A stretch of 5,730 nucleotides of DNA from the NCBI RefSeq assembly GCF_014297285.1, contig NZ_JACOQI010000048.1, forward strand, positions 1 to 5,730. The letters are read 5' to 3'. A model generated the notes under the pieces. It worked only from the letters and a program-made list of their open reading frames with translations, was not told the origin of the DNA and searched no databases. The stretch is from Dysosmobacter segnis. Its GTDB lineage: Bacteria; Bacillota; Clostridia; Oscillospirales; Oscillospiraceae. The first letter of the stretch is position 1; every line of letters starts with the position of its first letter. Positions 1-5,348 of the stretch are shown one piece after another. The position numbers were made by a program, and so were the translations under genes.

Positions 1-249
1 GCCCGGAAATGGAATGTAGACTATGCGTTCTATAAAACCGGGCCGGACAAATACCTGCTGTTTTTCAAGGCTGGACAGGCAGACGCAATGACCGCCTGCT
101 TTTCTGAGTATTCCCGGAAGGTGTTAAGCAAAGCAAAATCGAACCGTGTTCCCATCCGGGAACAACTGCAACAGGCGGCAGATCAGCTTTCCAAAGAAAA
201 GCCGAAACAGAAAGAACGTGCAAAGGAGGTGGCCTATGAGGACAGATAA
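1..249 (+). CDS. PcfB family (DUF3801) conjugation protein, C-terminal part
   Basis: The frame is open from base 1 to TAA at 247-249, giving the last 82 residues; the start lies upstream of the window. The segment RKWNVDYAFYKTGPDKYLLFFKAGQADAMTACFSEYSRKVL resembles the conserved core of PcfB/DUF3801 proteins of clostridial ICEs (pattern: ARKYGV-DFAL-K-...-YLVFFKA-DADALTAAF-EFS). It is followed by a charged Lys/Glu/Gln-rich tail, also typical. In the enterococcal pCF10 system PcfB is a relaxosome accessory factor that helps dock the relaxase and DNA onto the coupling protein; the same role here is inferred. The gene overlaps the VirD4 gene by 14 bases, and that gene's ribosome binding site lies inside its last codons, so the two are probably translationally coupled. 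The family call comes from recalled sequence pattern, not an alignment. Confidence 0.8.
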   Translation, partial: ARKWNVDYAFYKTGPDKYLLFFKAGQADAMTACFSEYSRKVLSKAKSNRVPIREQLQQAADQLSKEKPKQKERAKEVAYEDR

Positions 250-2071
250 GATCAGAAAATATCTCATTCCGAACATTCCCTATCTGTTCATCCTGTGGGC
301 GTGCCTCAAGCTGGGAACGGCCTACCGGCTGGCGGCGGGGAACGATTTTGCACATAAGCTCATCGGGCTGGGCCAGACGATTGGCCCGGCCTTTGCTGAC
401 TTTGCACCCGGTCTTGTCCCGCTGGATTGGCTTGTTGGTATTGTAGGCGCAGTTGTTTTCCGGCTGCTGATCTATTTCAAAAGCAAGAACGCTAAGAAGT
501 TTCGGCGGGATGCAGAATACGGCAGCGCCCGGTGGGGAACGGAAAAAGACATCAAACCGTTTGTTGATCCAAGGTTTGAAAACAACGTGATTTTGACCGG
601 GACGGAGTTTCTCACGATGAATACCCGTCCGAAAATTCCCGCAAATGCCCGAAATCTGAATTGCTGTATTATCGGCTCGTCCGGCTCCGGCAAAACCCGC
701 TTCTGGCTCACGCCCCAGCTTTTACAGGCTCATTCCTCTTATGTGGTGGTCGATCCCAAAGGCGGTGTGCTGGGACAGGTCGGGGGTTTCCTGCAAAAAC
801 GCGGGTACAAAATCAAGGTATTCAACAGCATAGATTTTTCAAAATCCATGCACTATAACCCGCTGGCGTATATCCGCAATGAGGCCGATATTCTGAAATT
901 CGTGGATGCCCTGATTTCCAACACAAAGGGCGAAGGCAAGGAAGGCGATCCATTCTGGACGAAATCGGAAACGCTTTTGTACTGTGCCCTGATTGCCTAC
1001 ATCATTTTCGAGGGGCCTGCCGAGGATCGGAACATGAATACCCTTGTGGATATGATTTCCGGCATGGAGGTCAAAGAGGATGACGAGGACTTTATGAACG
1101 CGGTGGACTATATGTTTGCCGGGCTCGAAAAGCGCAAGCCGGATTGCTTCGCGGTCAAACAGTATAAAAAGTACAAATTGGCCAGCGGCAAGACGGCAAA
1201 AAGCATTTTGATTTCCTGCGGTGCGCGACTGGCTCCCTTTGACATTCCGCAGCTTCGTGAGGTCATGGCCTATGACGAATTGGAGCTTGACCGCATCGGA
1301 GATCGGAAAACGGCGGTATTCTTCATTATTTCCGATACCACGCAGACCTACAACTTTTTAGTGGCACTTGCATTTTCGCAGATGTTCAACCTCCTGTGTG
1401 AACGGGCGGACAATGTTCACGGTGGCCGCCTGCCGCACCATGTACGAGTGCTGTGGGACGAGGCAGCCAACACGGGACAGGTGCCCCAGCTCGAAAAGCT
1501 GGTCGCGGTTATCCGCTCCCGCGAGGTGAGTCTTTGCCTGCTGTATCAACAGTTGGCACAGTGCAAGGCCATTTACGATAAACACGCCGAGACAATCCTC
1601 GGCAACATGGATAGCGTGGTGTTCCTCGGTGGCCGCGAAGCCAGCACCATCAAGGAAATATCCGAGAACTGGCTGGGAAAAGCCACAATCAATATGCAGA
1701 CTGACAGCCGCTCCCGTGGTCAGTCGGAAAGCTACAGTCAAAATACCCAGCGGCTGGGCCGGGAACTGATGACCCCAGCCGAACTTGCAACCATGCCGGG
1801 AGATAAATGTATTTTGCAGCTTCGGGGCCTGCCCCCGTTCTTCTCTCCCAAGTATGATCTGAAACGGCATCCGAACTACCGCTATACGGCGGAGGCCGAT
1901 AAACAGAAAAACGCTTTTGACCTCGACAGGCTCATTAACCGCCGCAGGCGGCCCGGTCTGAACGAGGCGTGTACGATGTATGAGGTGACTGTGCCGGACG
2001 ATGCACTCACGGAAGAGGACGAGGACATCCTCAACTATGATGACATCGACGATCCAGACGCCTTTGCATAA
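236..2071 (+). CDS. VirD4/TraG-type conjugal coupling ATPase
   Basis: This 611-residue type IV coupling protein brings the relaxase-DNA substrate to the transfer channel at the cytoplasmic membrane, using ATP. Two N-terminal membrane helices are visible (about residues 10-31 and 60-81). Next comes the EYGSARWG segment (94-101) that usually precedes the ATPase domain, then Walker A GSSGSGKT (147-154) and Walker B VLWDEAAN with D408-E409. The C-terminus is strongly acidic (TEEDEDILNYDDIDDPDAFA). Length and motif order fit the clostridial ICE VirD4 family (CD1115-like), so the gene looks intact. The frame stays open back to an ATG at 146, but ATG 236 is chosen because AGGAGG (224-229) sits 6 bases before it and the first membrane helix follows at once. 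It overlaps the PcfB-type gene by 14 bases. Downstream are a palindrome and a terminator-like hairpin, so later genes may be expressed at a different level. Confidence 0.95.
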   Translation: MRTDKIRKYLIPNIPYLFILWACLKLGTAYRLAAGNDFAHKLIGLGQTIGPAFADFAPGLVPLDWLVGIVGAVVFRLLIYFKSKNAKKFRRDAEYGSARWGTEKDIKPFVDPRFENNVILTGTEFLTMNTRPKIPANARNLNCCIIGSSGSGKTRFWLTPQLLQAHSSYVVVDPKGGVLGQVGGFLQKRGYKIKVFNSIDFSKSMHYNPLAYIRNEADILKFVDALISNTKGEGKEGDPFWTKSETLLYCALIAYIIFEGPAEDRNMNTLVDMISGMEVKEDDEDFMNAVDYMFAGLEKRKPDCFAVKQYKKYKLASGKTAKSILISCGARLAPFDIPQLREVMAYDELELDRIGDRKTAVFFIISDTTQTYNFLVALAFSQMFNLLCERADNVHGGRLPHHVRVLWDEAANTGQVPQLEKLVAVIRSREVSLCLLYQQLAQCKAIYDKHAETILGNMDSVVFLGGREASTIKEISENWLGKATINMQTDSRSRGQSESYSQNTQRLGRELMTPAELATMPGDKCILQLRGLPPFFSPKYDLKRHPNYRYTAEADKQKNAFDLDRLINRRRRPGLNEACTMYEVTVPDDALTEEDEDILNYDDIDDPDAFA

Positions 2072-2074
2072 ATG

Positions 2075-2097
2075 CTTCGAGACAAAGTGTCCCGAAG
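2075..2097. repeat. 23-bp interrupted palindrome, copy 1
   Basis: Left arm CTTCGAGACA, spacer AAG, right arm TGTCCCGAAG. The arms are inverted repeats with one mismatch (A2080 opposite C2091). The right arm is identical in all three copies in this window (others at 4010-4032 and 5306-5328). This copy is non-coding: it begins three bases after the VirD4 stop and is followed three bases later by the terminator-like hairpin. Function unknown; it could be a dimeric protein binding site or an RNA hairpin. Confidence 0.85.
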
Positions 2098-2100
2098 TTT

Positions 2101-2136
2101 GTAACCTGCCGCCTGTATGGGCGGCTTTTTTGTTAC
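2101..2136 (+). terminator. Terminator-like hairpin between VirD4 and Maff2 genes
   Basis: GCCGCC (2108-2113), a 6-base loop and GGCGGC (2120-2125) form a perfect GC stem followed by six T (2126-2131), the standard intrinsic terminator layout for + strand transcription. An outer inverted repeat, GTAAC (2101-2105) with GTTAC (2132-2136), encloses stem and T-tract, so the stem could extend after a bulge. It lies inside what should be one transfer operon. It may therefore lower, rather than end, transcription into the downstream genes, or act as an attenuator. No clear promoter is visible between it and the next start. Confidence 0.75.
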
Positions 2137-2166
2137 CGGAAAAATCCCGGAGAAATGGAGGCTTAT

Positions 2167-2379
2167 ATGGCATTTTTCTCATCTGCAATCGACACTTTAC
2201 AGACCCTTGTTATCGCGCTCGGTGCTGGCCTTGGCGTGTGGGGCGTGGTTAATCTGCTGGAGGGCTACGGCTCGGATAACCCGGGCTCCAAGTCCCAGGG
2301 CATGAAGCAGCTCATGGCGGGCGGCGGCATCATCGTCATTGGCACCACACTGATCCCTCTGCTGTCTGGCCTGTTTTAA
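2167..2379 (+). CDS. Maff2 family small membrane protein
   Basis: This 70-residue protein is made almost entirely of two hydrophobic helices (about residues 10-31 and 49-69) joined by a polar turn, EGYGSDNPGSKSQG. The sequence MAFFSSAIDTLQTLVIALGA and the loop match the Maff2 family, which is regularly found between virD4 and the VirB6-like gene in clostridial ICEs. Its exact job is not established; its size, topology and place suggest a small channel subunit comparable to PrgF/VirB2-type proteins, which is inference. ATG 2167 is preferred because GGAGG (2157-2161) lies 5 bases upstream and family members begin MAFF. The in-frame ATG at 2155 has only GGAG at 2149-2152, 2 bases away, and would consume the better ribosome binding site as coding sequence. 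Eleven bases separate it from the next gene. Confidence 0.88.
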   Translation: MAFFSSAIDTLQTLVIALGAGLGVWGVVNLLEGYGSDNPGSKSQGMKQLMAGGGIIVIGTTLIPLLSGLF

Positions 2380-2390
2380 GGTAGGCGCTT

Positions 2391-3257
2391 ATGGATTTTC
2401 TCACCGACTGGCTCACAAACTGGCTCAAAGAGCTTCTGATTGGCGGGATCATGGGAAACCTCGAAGGGCTTTTTGATACCGTCAATACCCAAGTCGGAGA
2501 GATTGCGGCACAGGTAGGGACTACCCCGGCGGCGTGGCACGCCGGGGTTTTCTCCCTGATCCGACAGCTTTCCGAAACGGTGATCCTGCCGATTGCCGGA
2601 ATGGTGCTGACCTTTGTTGCCACTTATGAGCTCATACAGATGCTTTTGGAAAAGAACAATATGCACGAGGTTGACGTTGCGAACCTCTATAAATGGATGT
2701 TCAAAACGGCCTGTGCAATCTTAATCCTGTCAAACACATTCAATATCGTCATGGCCGTGTTCGATGTATCGCAGAGCGTTATCGCGCAGGCAGGCGGGCT
2801 GATTCAAGGCTCTACCGATGTTTCGGCGGATATGCTTGCCGAACTGGAAACCTCGCTGGAGGCGATGGACTTGGGGCCGCTTTTGGGGCTTTGGCTGCAA
2901 TCTGCGCTCATCGGCTTCACGATGAAAGCAATGGGGATTATCATTTTCGTTTTGGTGTATGGCAGGATGCTGGAAATCTATCTGCTGACCAGTCTGGCCC
3001 CCATCCCCGTTGCTACGCTTTCCAACCGGGAGCTTGGCAGTACCGGGCAAAACTACATCAAGTCCCTGTTTGCCGTGGGCTTTCAAGGGCTGCTGATTCT
3101 TGTATGTGTTGCAATTTACGCGGTGCTCATTCAAGGCATCGCAACAGGCGGCGATCCCATTGGGGCGATTTGGGGAACTGTGGGCTACACGGTTCTGCTT
3201 TGCTTCATGCTCTTTAAGACCGGGAGCATTGCCCAGCGTATCTTTGGCGCTCATTAA
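2391..3257 (+). CDS. VirB6/TrbL-like conjugal transfer membrane protein
   Basis: This 288-residue polytopic protein probably forms the inner-membrane part of the DNA transfer channel, equivalent to VirB6/TrbL/PrgH. An amphipathic N-terminal stretch (DFLTDWLTNWLKELLIGGIM) is followed by hydrophobic segments at about residues 61-85, 104-124, 163-198 (long enough for two passes), 226-250 and 258-276. The segment SETVILPIAGMVLTFVATYE and the loop MLEIYLLTSLAPIPVATLSN resemble the clostridial ICE (CD1112-like) VirB6/TrbL group. A relatively hydrophilic stretch at residues 125-160 separates the second and third hydrophobic blocks. AAGG and AGG elements at 2378-2385 serve as a weaker ribosome binding site than elsewhere in the operon. 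A GC-rich hairpin with a short T-run lies within the coding sequence at 2524-2551. The next gene's ribosome binding site starts just after the stop codon. Confidence 0.88.
   Translation: MDFLTDWLTNWLKELLIGGIMGNLEGLFDTVNTQVGEIAAQVGTTPAAWHAGVFSLIRQLSETVILPIAGMVLTFVATYELIQMLLEKNNMHEVDVANLYKWMFKTACAILILSNTFNIVMAVFDVSQSVIAQAGGLIQGSTDVSADMLAELETSLEAMDLGPLLGLWLQSALIGFTMKAMGIIIFVLVYGRMLEIYLLTSLAPIPVATLSNRELGSTGQNYIKSLFAVGFQGLLILVCVAIYAVLIQGIATGGDPIGAIWGTVGYTVLLCFMLFKTGSIAQRIFGAH
2524..2551 (+). other. GC-rich hairpin with T-run inside VirB6-like gene
   Basis: CCCCGGCG (2524-2531) pairs perfectly with CGCCGGGG (2540-2547) across an 8-base loop, and TTTT follows (2548-2551). A competing inner pairing, GGCGT (2531-2535) with ACGCC (2539-2543), is also possible. 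The shape is terminator-like, but it lies in codons for TTPAAWHAGVFS, a segment that appears conserved in the family. The structure may be a by-product of GC-rich codon use. Confidence 0.4.
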
Positions 3258-3272
3258 CAGGAGGTGGTGCTT

Positions 3273-4004
3273 ATGCCGAGAAGATATGGGGCAGACGGAA
3301 CGCGCTTATGGAATGGAAAAACGCCGGAGGAGTTTACTGAGGCAGACGCTTACCGCTTTATGGCGGAAACAGAGGCCGTCCTGCAAAGAAAAGAGCTGAT
3401 GGACGACCCCGCCCAGCCTGCTCCGGCAAGCGGAAAGGAGGAATTTTATCTGAGTAAGAACGACGATGTATTGCTGACCCCGGAGCAGATTGCTGCGGAG
3501 GAGCGGCGCTGGCTGTTTGATGCTCCCATCGCGGAGCTTGCAGAAGTCAAGGGCGTTAGTATTGACGAGGCGGTAAAAATGCGGACGGATGCCGTCTTGC
3601 AAGAGGCGGTTGTTCCGATCACAGTATCTGTCCGCCCGATTGAGCCGCAGGGTAAACTGATCGGCTTCGCCAGCGTCAATTTTGGCGGTGTGGTCATCGA
3701 CGATTTTAAGGTTGTGGACGGGAAAAACGGAATTTTTCTCGGAGCTCCCTCTAAACCCGATCCTGCCAGCCGGACGGGATACCGGGCTACGGTTCGGATT
3801 CCTGACCGCGCCACACAGGAGCGGATCAATGCGGCTGGTGTGGAGGCGTATCATGCGGCGGTAGAACAGCTTGTTGCACGGGCCCAGGCGGTACGGCCTG
3901 CCCCGATCAAGGAGCAGATGGCCGAGGCCGCAAAACAGGCGGGAAAAGAAAACGCCGCCCGGCCTGCACCTGCCAAGGCAAAGGAGGCCCGCAATGACCG
4001 ATAG
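3273..4004 (+). CDS. SpoVG-domain protein with N- and C-terminal extensions
   Basis: Residues about 114-200 of this 243-residue protein carry a SpoVG-like fold signature: ITVSVRPIEPQGKLIGFASV, then FGGVVIDDFKVVDG, KNGIFLGAPSKPD and a later VRIPD strand. These parallel the A-x-I-x-(8-10)-F-V-x-D-x-K-V-x-DG-x-x-GLF-x-x-PS pattern of SpoVG. Free-standing SpoVG is about 85-100 residues and binds nucleic acid, affecting sporulation and virulence genes in Firmicutes. Here it has a 110-residue N-terminal region (opening MPRRYGADGTRLWNGKTPEE, with a helical segment VSIDEAVKMRTDAVLQEA before the domain) and an Ala/Lys/Pro-rich basic tail (207-243). ATG 3273 is chosen for AGGAGG at 3259-3264, 8 bases upstream; GTG 3264 overlaps that site. 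A second complete ribosome binding site lies inside the gene (3434-3441). The end overlaps the methyltransferase start by 11 bases. A regulatory role in transfer is inference. Confidence 0.78.
   Translation: MPRRYGADGTRLWNGKTPEEFTEADAYRFMAETEAVLQRKELMDDPAQPAPASGKEEFYLSKNDDVLLTPEQIAAEERRWLFDAPIAELAEVKGVSIDEAVKMRTDAVLQEAVVPITVSVRPIEPQGKLIGFASVNFGGVVIDDFKVVDGKNGIFLGAPSKPDPASRTGYRATVRIPDRATQERINAAGVEAYHAAVEQLVARAQAVRPAPIKEQMAEAAKQAGKENAARPAPAKAKEARNDR
3434..3441 (+). promoter_or_regulatory. Internal ribosome binding site before in-frame CTG
   Basis: AAAGGAGG lies inside the SpoVG-domain gene, and 8 bases later an in-frame CTG (3450-3452, residue Leu60) begins LSKNDDVLLTPEQIAAEE. If used, it would give a 184-residue product that keeps the whole SpoVG domain and drops the first 59 residues. 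CTG starts are rare, so this may instead mark where two formerly separate genes were joined. Confidence 0.4.
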
Positions 4005-4773
4005 CCGCACTTTGGGACAACGTGTCCCGAAGGAGGGCTTGTTTCTCATGGATGGCATCGAGGGCCTGCGTTCTTTGCCAAAACATAGCGTGGATATGCT
4101 GCTGACCGATCCGCCCTACGGCACAACCCGGAATTATTGGGATGTGCCCCTGCCGCTCCCGGAACTGTGGGAGGCGGTGAAATGGGCGGTCAAGCCGAAT
4201 GGTGCGGTGCTGTTCTTCGCACAGTGCCCCTTTGACAAGGTGCTGGGCGCATCCAACCTCGCCATGCTCCGCTATGAGTGGATTTGGTACAAGGAGCGCG
4301 GAACAGGTTTTCTCAATGCAAACCGGGCTCCGCTGAAAAAGTCCGAGAATATCTTGGTGTTTTACCAGAAGTCCCCGGTCTACAATCCGCAGTTTACTTA
4401 TGGCAAGCCTTATACCCGCGTACATTCCCGAAGCGGTACAAGCTCCAACTATGGAAAATTTGAACGGCAGGGCTCGGAGTCCAACGATGGCCGCCGCTAT
4501 CCCGGAAATGTGCTTTTTGTGCCTACGGTGTCCGGCGGCATCCACCCCACGCAGAAGCCCGTGGAGCTCTGCGAGTATTTGATCCGCACCTATACCCGCC
4601 CCGGCGAACTGGTCGCGGACATTTGCGCGGGCTCCGGCACAACCGCGATTGCAGCTATCAACACAGAACGCCGCTTTGTATGCTTTGAAACGGCCCCGGC
4701 CTTTTATGCCGCTGCCAGTGAGCGCATCCGTGCGGCGCAGGCAGTAAAAAGCTCTGGCGAGAAAGGAGTGTAA
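3994..4773 (+). CDS. Beta-class N4/N6 DNA methyltransferase
   Basis: This 259-residue SAM-dependent DNA methyltransferase modifies adenine-N6 or cytosine-N4 in duplex DNA. The catalytic motif is TDPPYG (residues 38-43) and the SAM-binding motif is ADICAGSGTT (208-217). With the catalytic motif first and the SAM motif last, it is a beta-class N6_N4_Mtase enzyme. HPTQKP (184-189) is the usual element before the SAM region. Residues about 100-175 probably include target recognition. ATG 3994 has AAGGAGG (3981-3987) 6 bases upstream and overlaps the preceding gene by 11 bases. ATG 4048 is a possible alternative, with AAGGAGGG (4030-4037) 10 bases upstream; residues 1-15 lie outside the conserved domain and are partly encoded by palindrome copy 2. 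No endonuclease gene is present, so it looks like a solitary enzyme. The recognition sequence cannot be read from the gene. Confidence 0.88.
   Translation: MTDSRTLGQRVPKEGLFLMDGIEGLRSLPKHSVDMLLTDPPYGTTRNYWDVPLPLPELWEAVKWAVKPNGAVLFFAQCPFDKVLGASNLAMLRYEWIWYKERGTGFLNANRAPLKKSENILVFYQKSPVYNPQFTYGKPYTRVHSRSGTSSNYGKFERQGSESNDGRRYPGNVLFVPTVSGGIHPTQKPVELCEYLIRTYTRPGELVADICAGSGTTAIAAINTERRFVCFETAPAFYAAASERIRAAQAVKSSGEKGV
4010..4032. repeat. 23-bp interrupted palindrome, copy 2
   Basis: Left arm CTTTGGGACA, spacer ACG, right arm TGTCCCGAAG. Pairing is complete in RNA with one U-G wobble (T4013 with G4029). The arms are identical to those of copy 3. It lies inside the methyltransferase reading frame if ATG 3994 is the start, encoding TLGQRVPK. 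Its last bases run into AAGGAGGG, a potential ribosome binding site for ATG 4048. Similarity with copy 3 extends upstream: 4005-4032 and 5301-5328 agree at 24 of 28 positions, with three of the four differences in the spacer. Confidence 0.9.
4762..4768 (+). promoter_or_regulatory. Ribosome binding site of the MT-A70 gene
   Basis: AAAGGAG at the end of the upstream methyltransferase gene is the only strong ribosome binding site before the MT-A70 frame. It is 4 bases from ATT 4773 and 7 bases from ATC 4776. The surrounding GAAAGGAGTGT (4761-4771) is repeated exactly at 5333-5343 before the PrgI gene, where an ATG stands at nearly the position of ATC 4776. This supports 4776 as the intended start. 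Confidence 0.7.
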
Positions 4774-4775
4774 TT

Positions 4776-5345
4776 ATCCAGCAGTATTCTATCATTTACG
4801 CCGATCCCCCTTGGCGCTACTCGGCTAAGAAAGTACAGGGCGCGGCGGAAAAACATTATCCCACTATGAGCATTGAGGAGTTATGTGCGTTGCCTGTGGC
4901 TGATCTTGCAGCCCCGGACAGCGCACTCTTTTTATGGGCCACTTTCCCGCAGCTCCCGGAGGCGCTCCGGCTGATCGAGGCTTGGGGCTTCACCTACAAA
5001 AGCGTTGCTTTCGTCTGGCTGAAAAAGAACAAGAAGGCGGATAGCTGGTTTTACGGCCTTGGCTTCTGGACAAGGGGCAATGCAGAAATCTGCCTGCTGG
5101 CAACCAAGGGACATCCAAAGCGGCAGGCTGCCAACATTCATCAATTCATCATTTCCCCGATTGAGGCCCATAGCAAAAAGCCGGACGAGGCCCGCGCCAA
5201 AATCATTTCCCTGATGGGCGATCTGCCCCGCGTGGAGCTCTTTGCCAGGCAGACCCCGCCCGGCTGGGCTGTATGGGGAAATGAAGTAACACCAACCATC
5301 CCGGACTTTGGGACACATTGTCCCGAAGTACAGAAAGGAGTGTGA
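4776..5345 (+). CDS. MT-A70 family adenine methyltransferase, non-canonical start
   Basis: This is a predicted SAM-dependent N6-adenine methyltransferase of the MT-A70 family, 189 residues from ATC 4776 and close to the normal length of bacterial members. The catalytic motif DPPW (4803-4814, in SIIYADPPWRY) is at residues 10-13. Further family features are ALFLWATFPQLPEALRLIEAWGF, FVWLKKNK, GFWTRGNAEICLLATKG, the HSKKPDE segment, and VELFARQTPPGWAVWGNE near the end. In this frame there is no ATG, GTG or TTG between the upstream stop (TGA 4719-4721) and ATG 4866. ATG 4866 lacks a ribosome binding site and would remove the catalytic motif. ATC 4776 is therefore given as the start; ATT 4773 is the alternative. 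The gene may instead have lost its start, be reached by -1 frameshifting from the upstream methyltransferase, or carry a sequence error. The last 14 residues (IPDFGTHCPEVQKGV region) lie beyond the domain and are partly encoded by palindrome copy 3. Confidence 0.8.
   Translation: MQQYSIIYADPPWRYSAKKVQGAAEKHYPTMSIEELCALPVADLAAPDSALFLWATFPQLPEALRLIEAWGFTYKSVAFVWLKKNKKADSWFYGLGFWTRGNAEICLLATKGHPKRQAANIHQFIISPIEAHSKKPDEARAKIISLMGDLPRVELFARQTPPGWAVWGNEVTPTIPDFGTHCPEVQKGV
5306..5328. repeat. 23-bp interrupted palindrome, copy 3
   Basis: Left arm CTTTGGGACA, spacer CAT, right arm TGTCCCGAAG. The arms are identical to copy 2, with only the spacer differing. It lies at the 3' end of the MT-A70 gene, encoding FGTHCPE in its tail, and ends 5 bases before the AAAGGAG ribosome binding site (5334-5340) of the PrgI gene. 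Confidence 0.9.
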
Positions 5346-5348
5346 TCT

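Noticed and set aside
146..148. Upstream ATG as start of VirD4
   Set aside because: It would overlap PcfB by about 100 bases and add a charged leader; ATG 236 has a perfectly placed AGGAGG and the expected membrane-helix start.
1358..2188. Long antisense open frame (276 codons)
   Set aside because: It mirrors the VirD4 gene, whose motifs are unmistakable, has no good ribosome binding site, and shows no recognisable domain.
2001..2252. Forward open frame across the VirD4-Maff2 junction
   Set aside because: It overlaps the end of VirD4, the palindrome, the terminator-like hairpin and Maff2 in another frame, with no ribosome binding site; it is not a plausible gene.
3306..4058. Long antisense open frame (250 codons)
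   Set aside because: It is a shadow of the SpoVG-domain gene; Cys/Arg-rich composition without recognisable motifs is typical of antisense readings of GC-rich genes.
3907..4545. Antisense open frame (212 codons) opposite the methyltransferase
   Set aside because: The + strand has clear DPPY and SAM motifs with a proper start; nothing recognisable is encoded on the opposite strand.
4866..4868. ATG as start of the MT-A70 gene
   Set aside because: There is no ribosome binding site before it, and the product would lack the catalytic DPPW motif that lies in frame upstream.
2075..5328. CRISPR array from the repeated 23-mers
   Set aside because: The three copies are 1.3-1.9 kb apart with whole genes between them, not regularly spaced, and no cas gene is visible.
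3994..5345. Complete restriction-modification system
   Set aside because: Two methyltransferases are present, but no endonuclease or specificity subunit is visible in any frame of the window.
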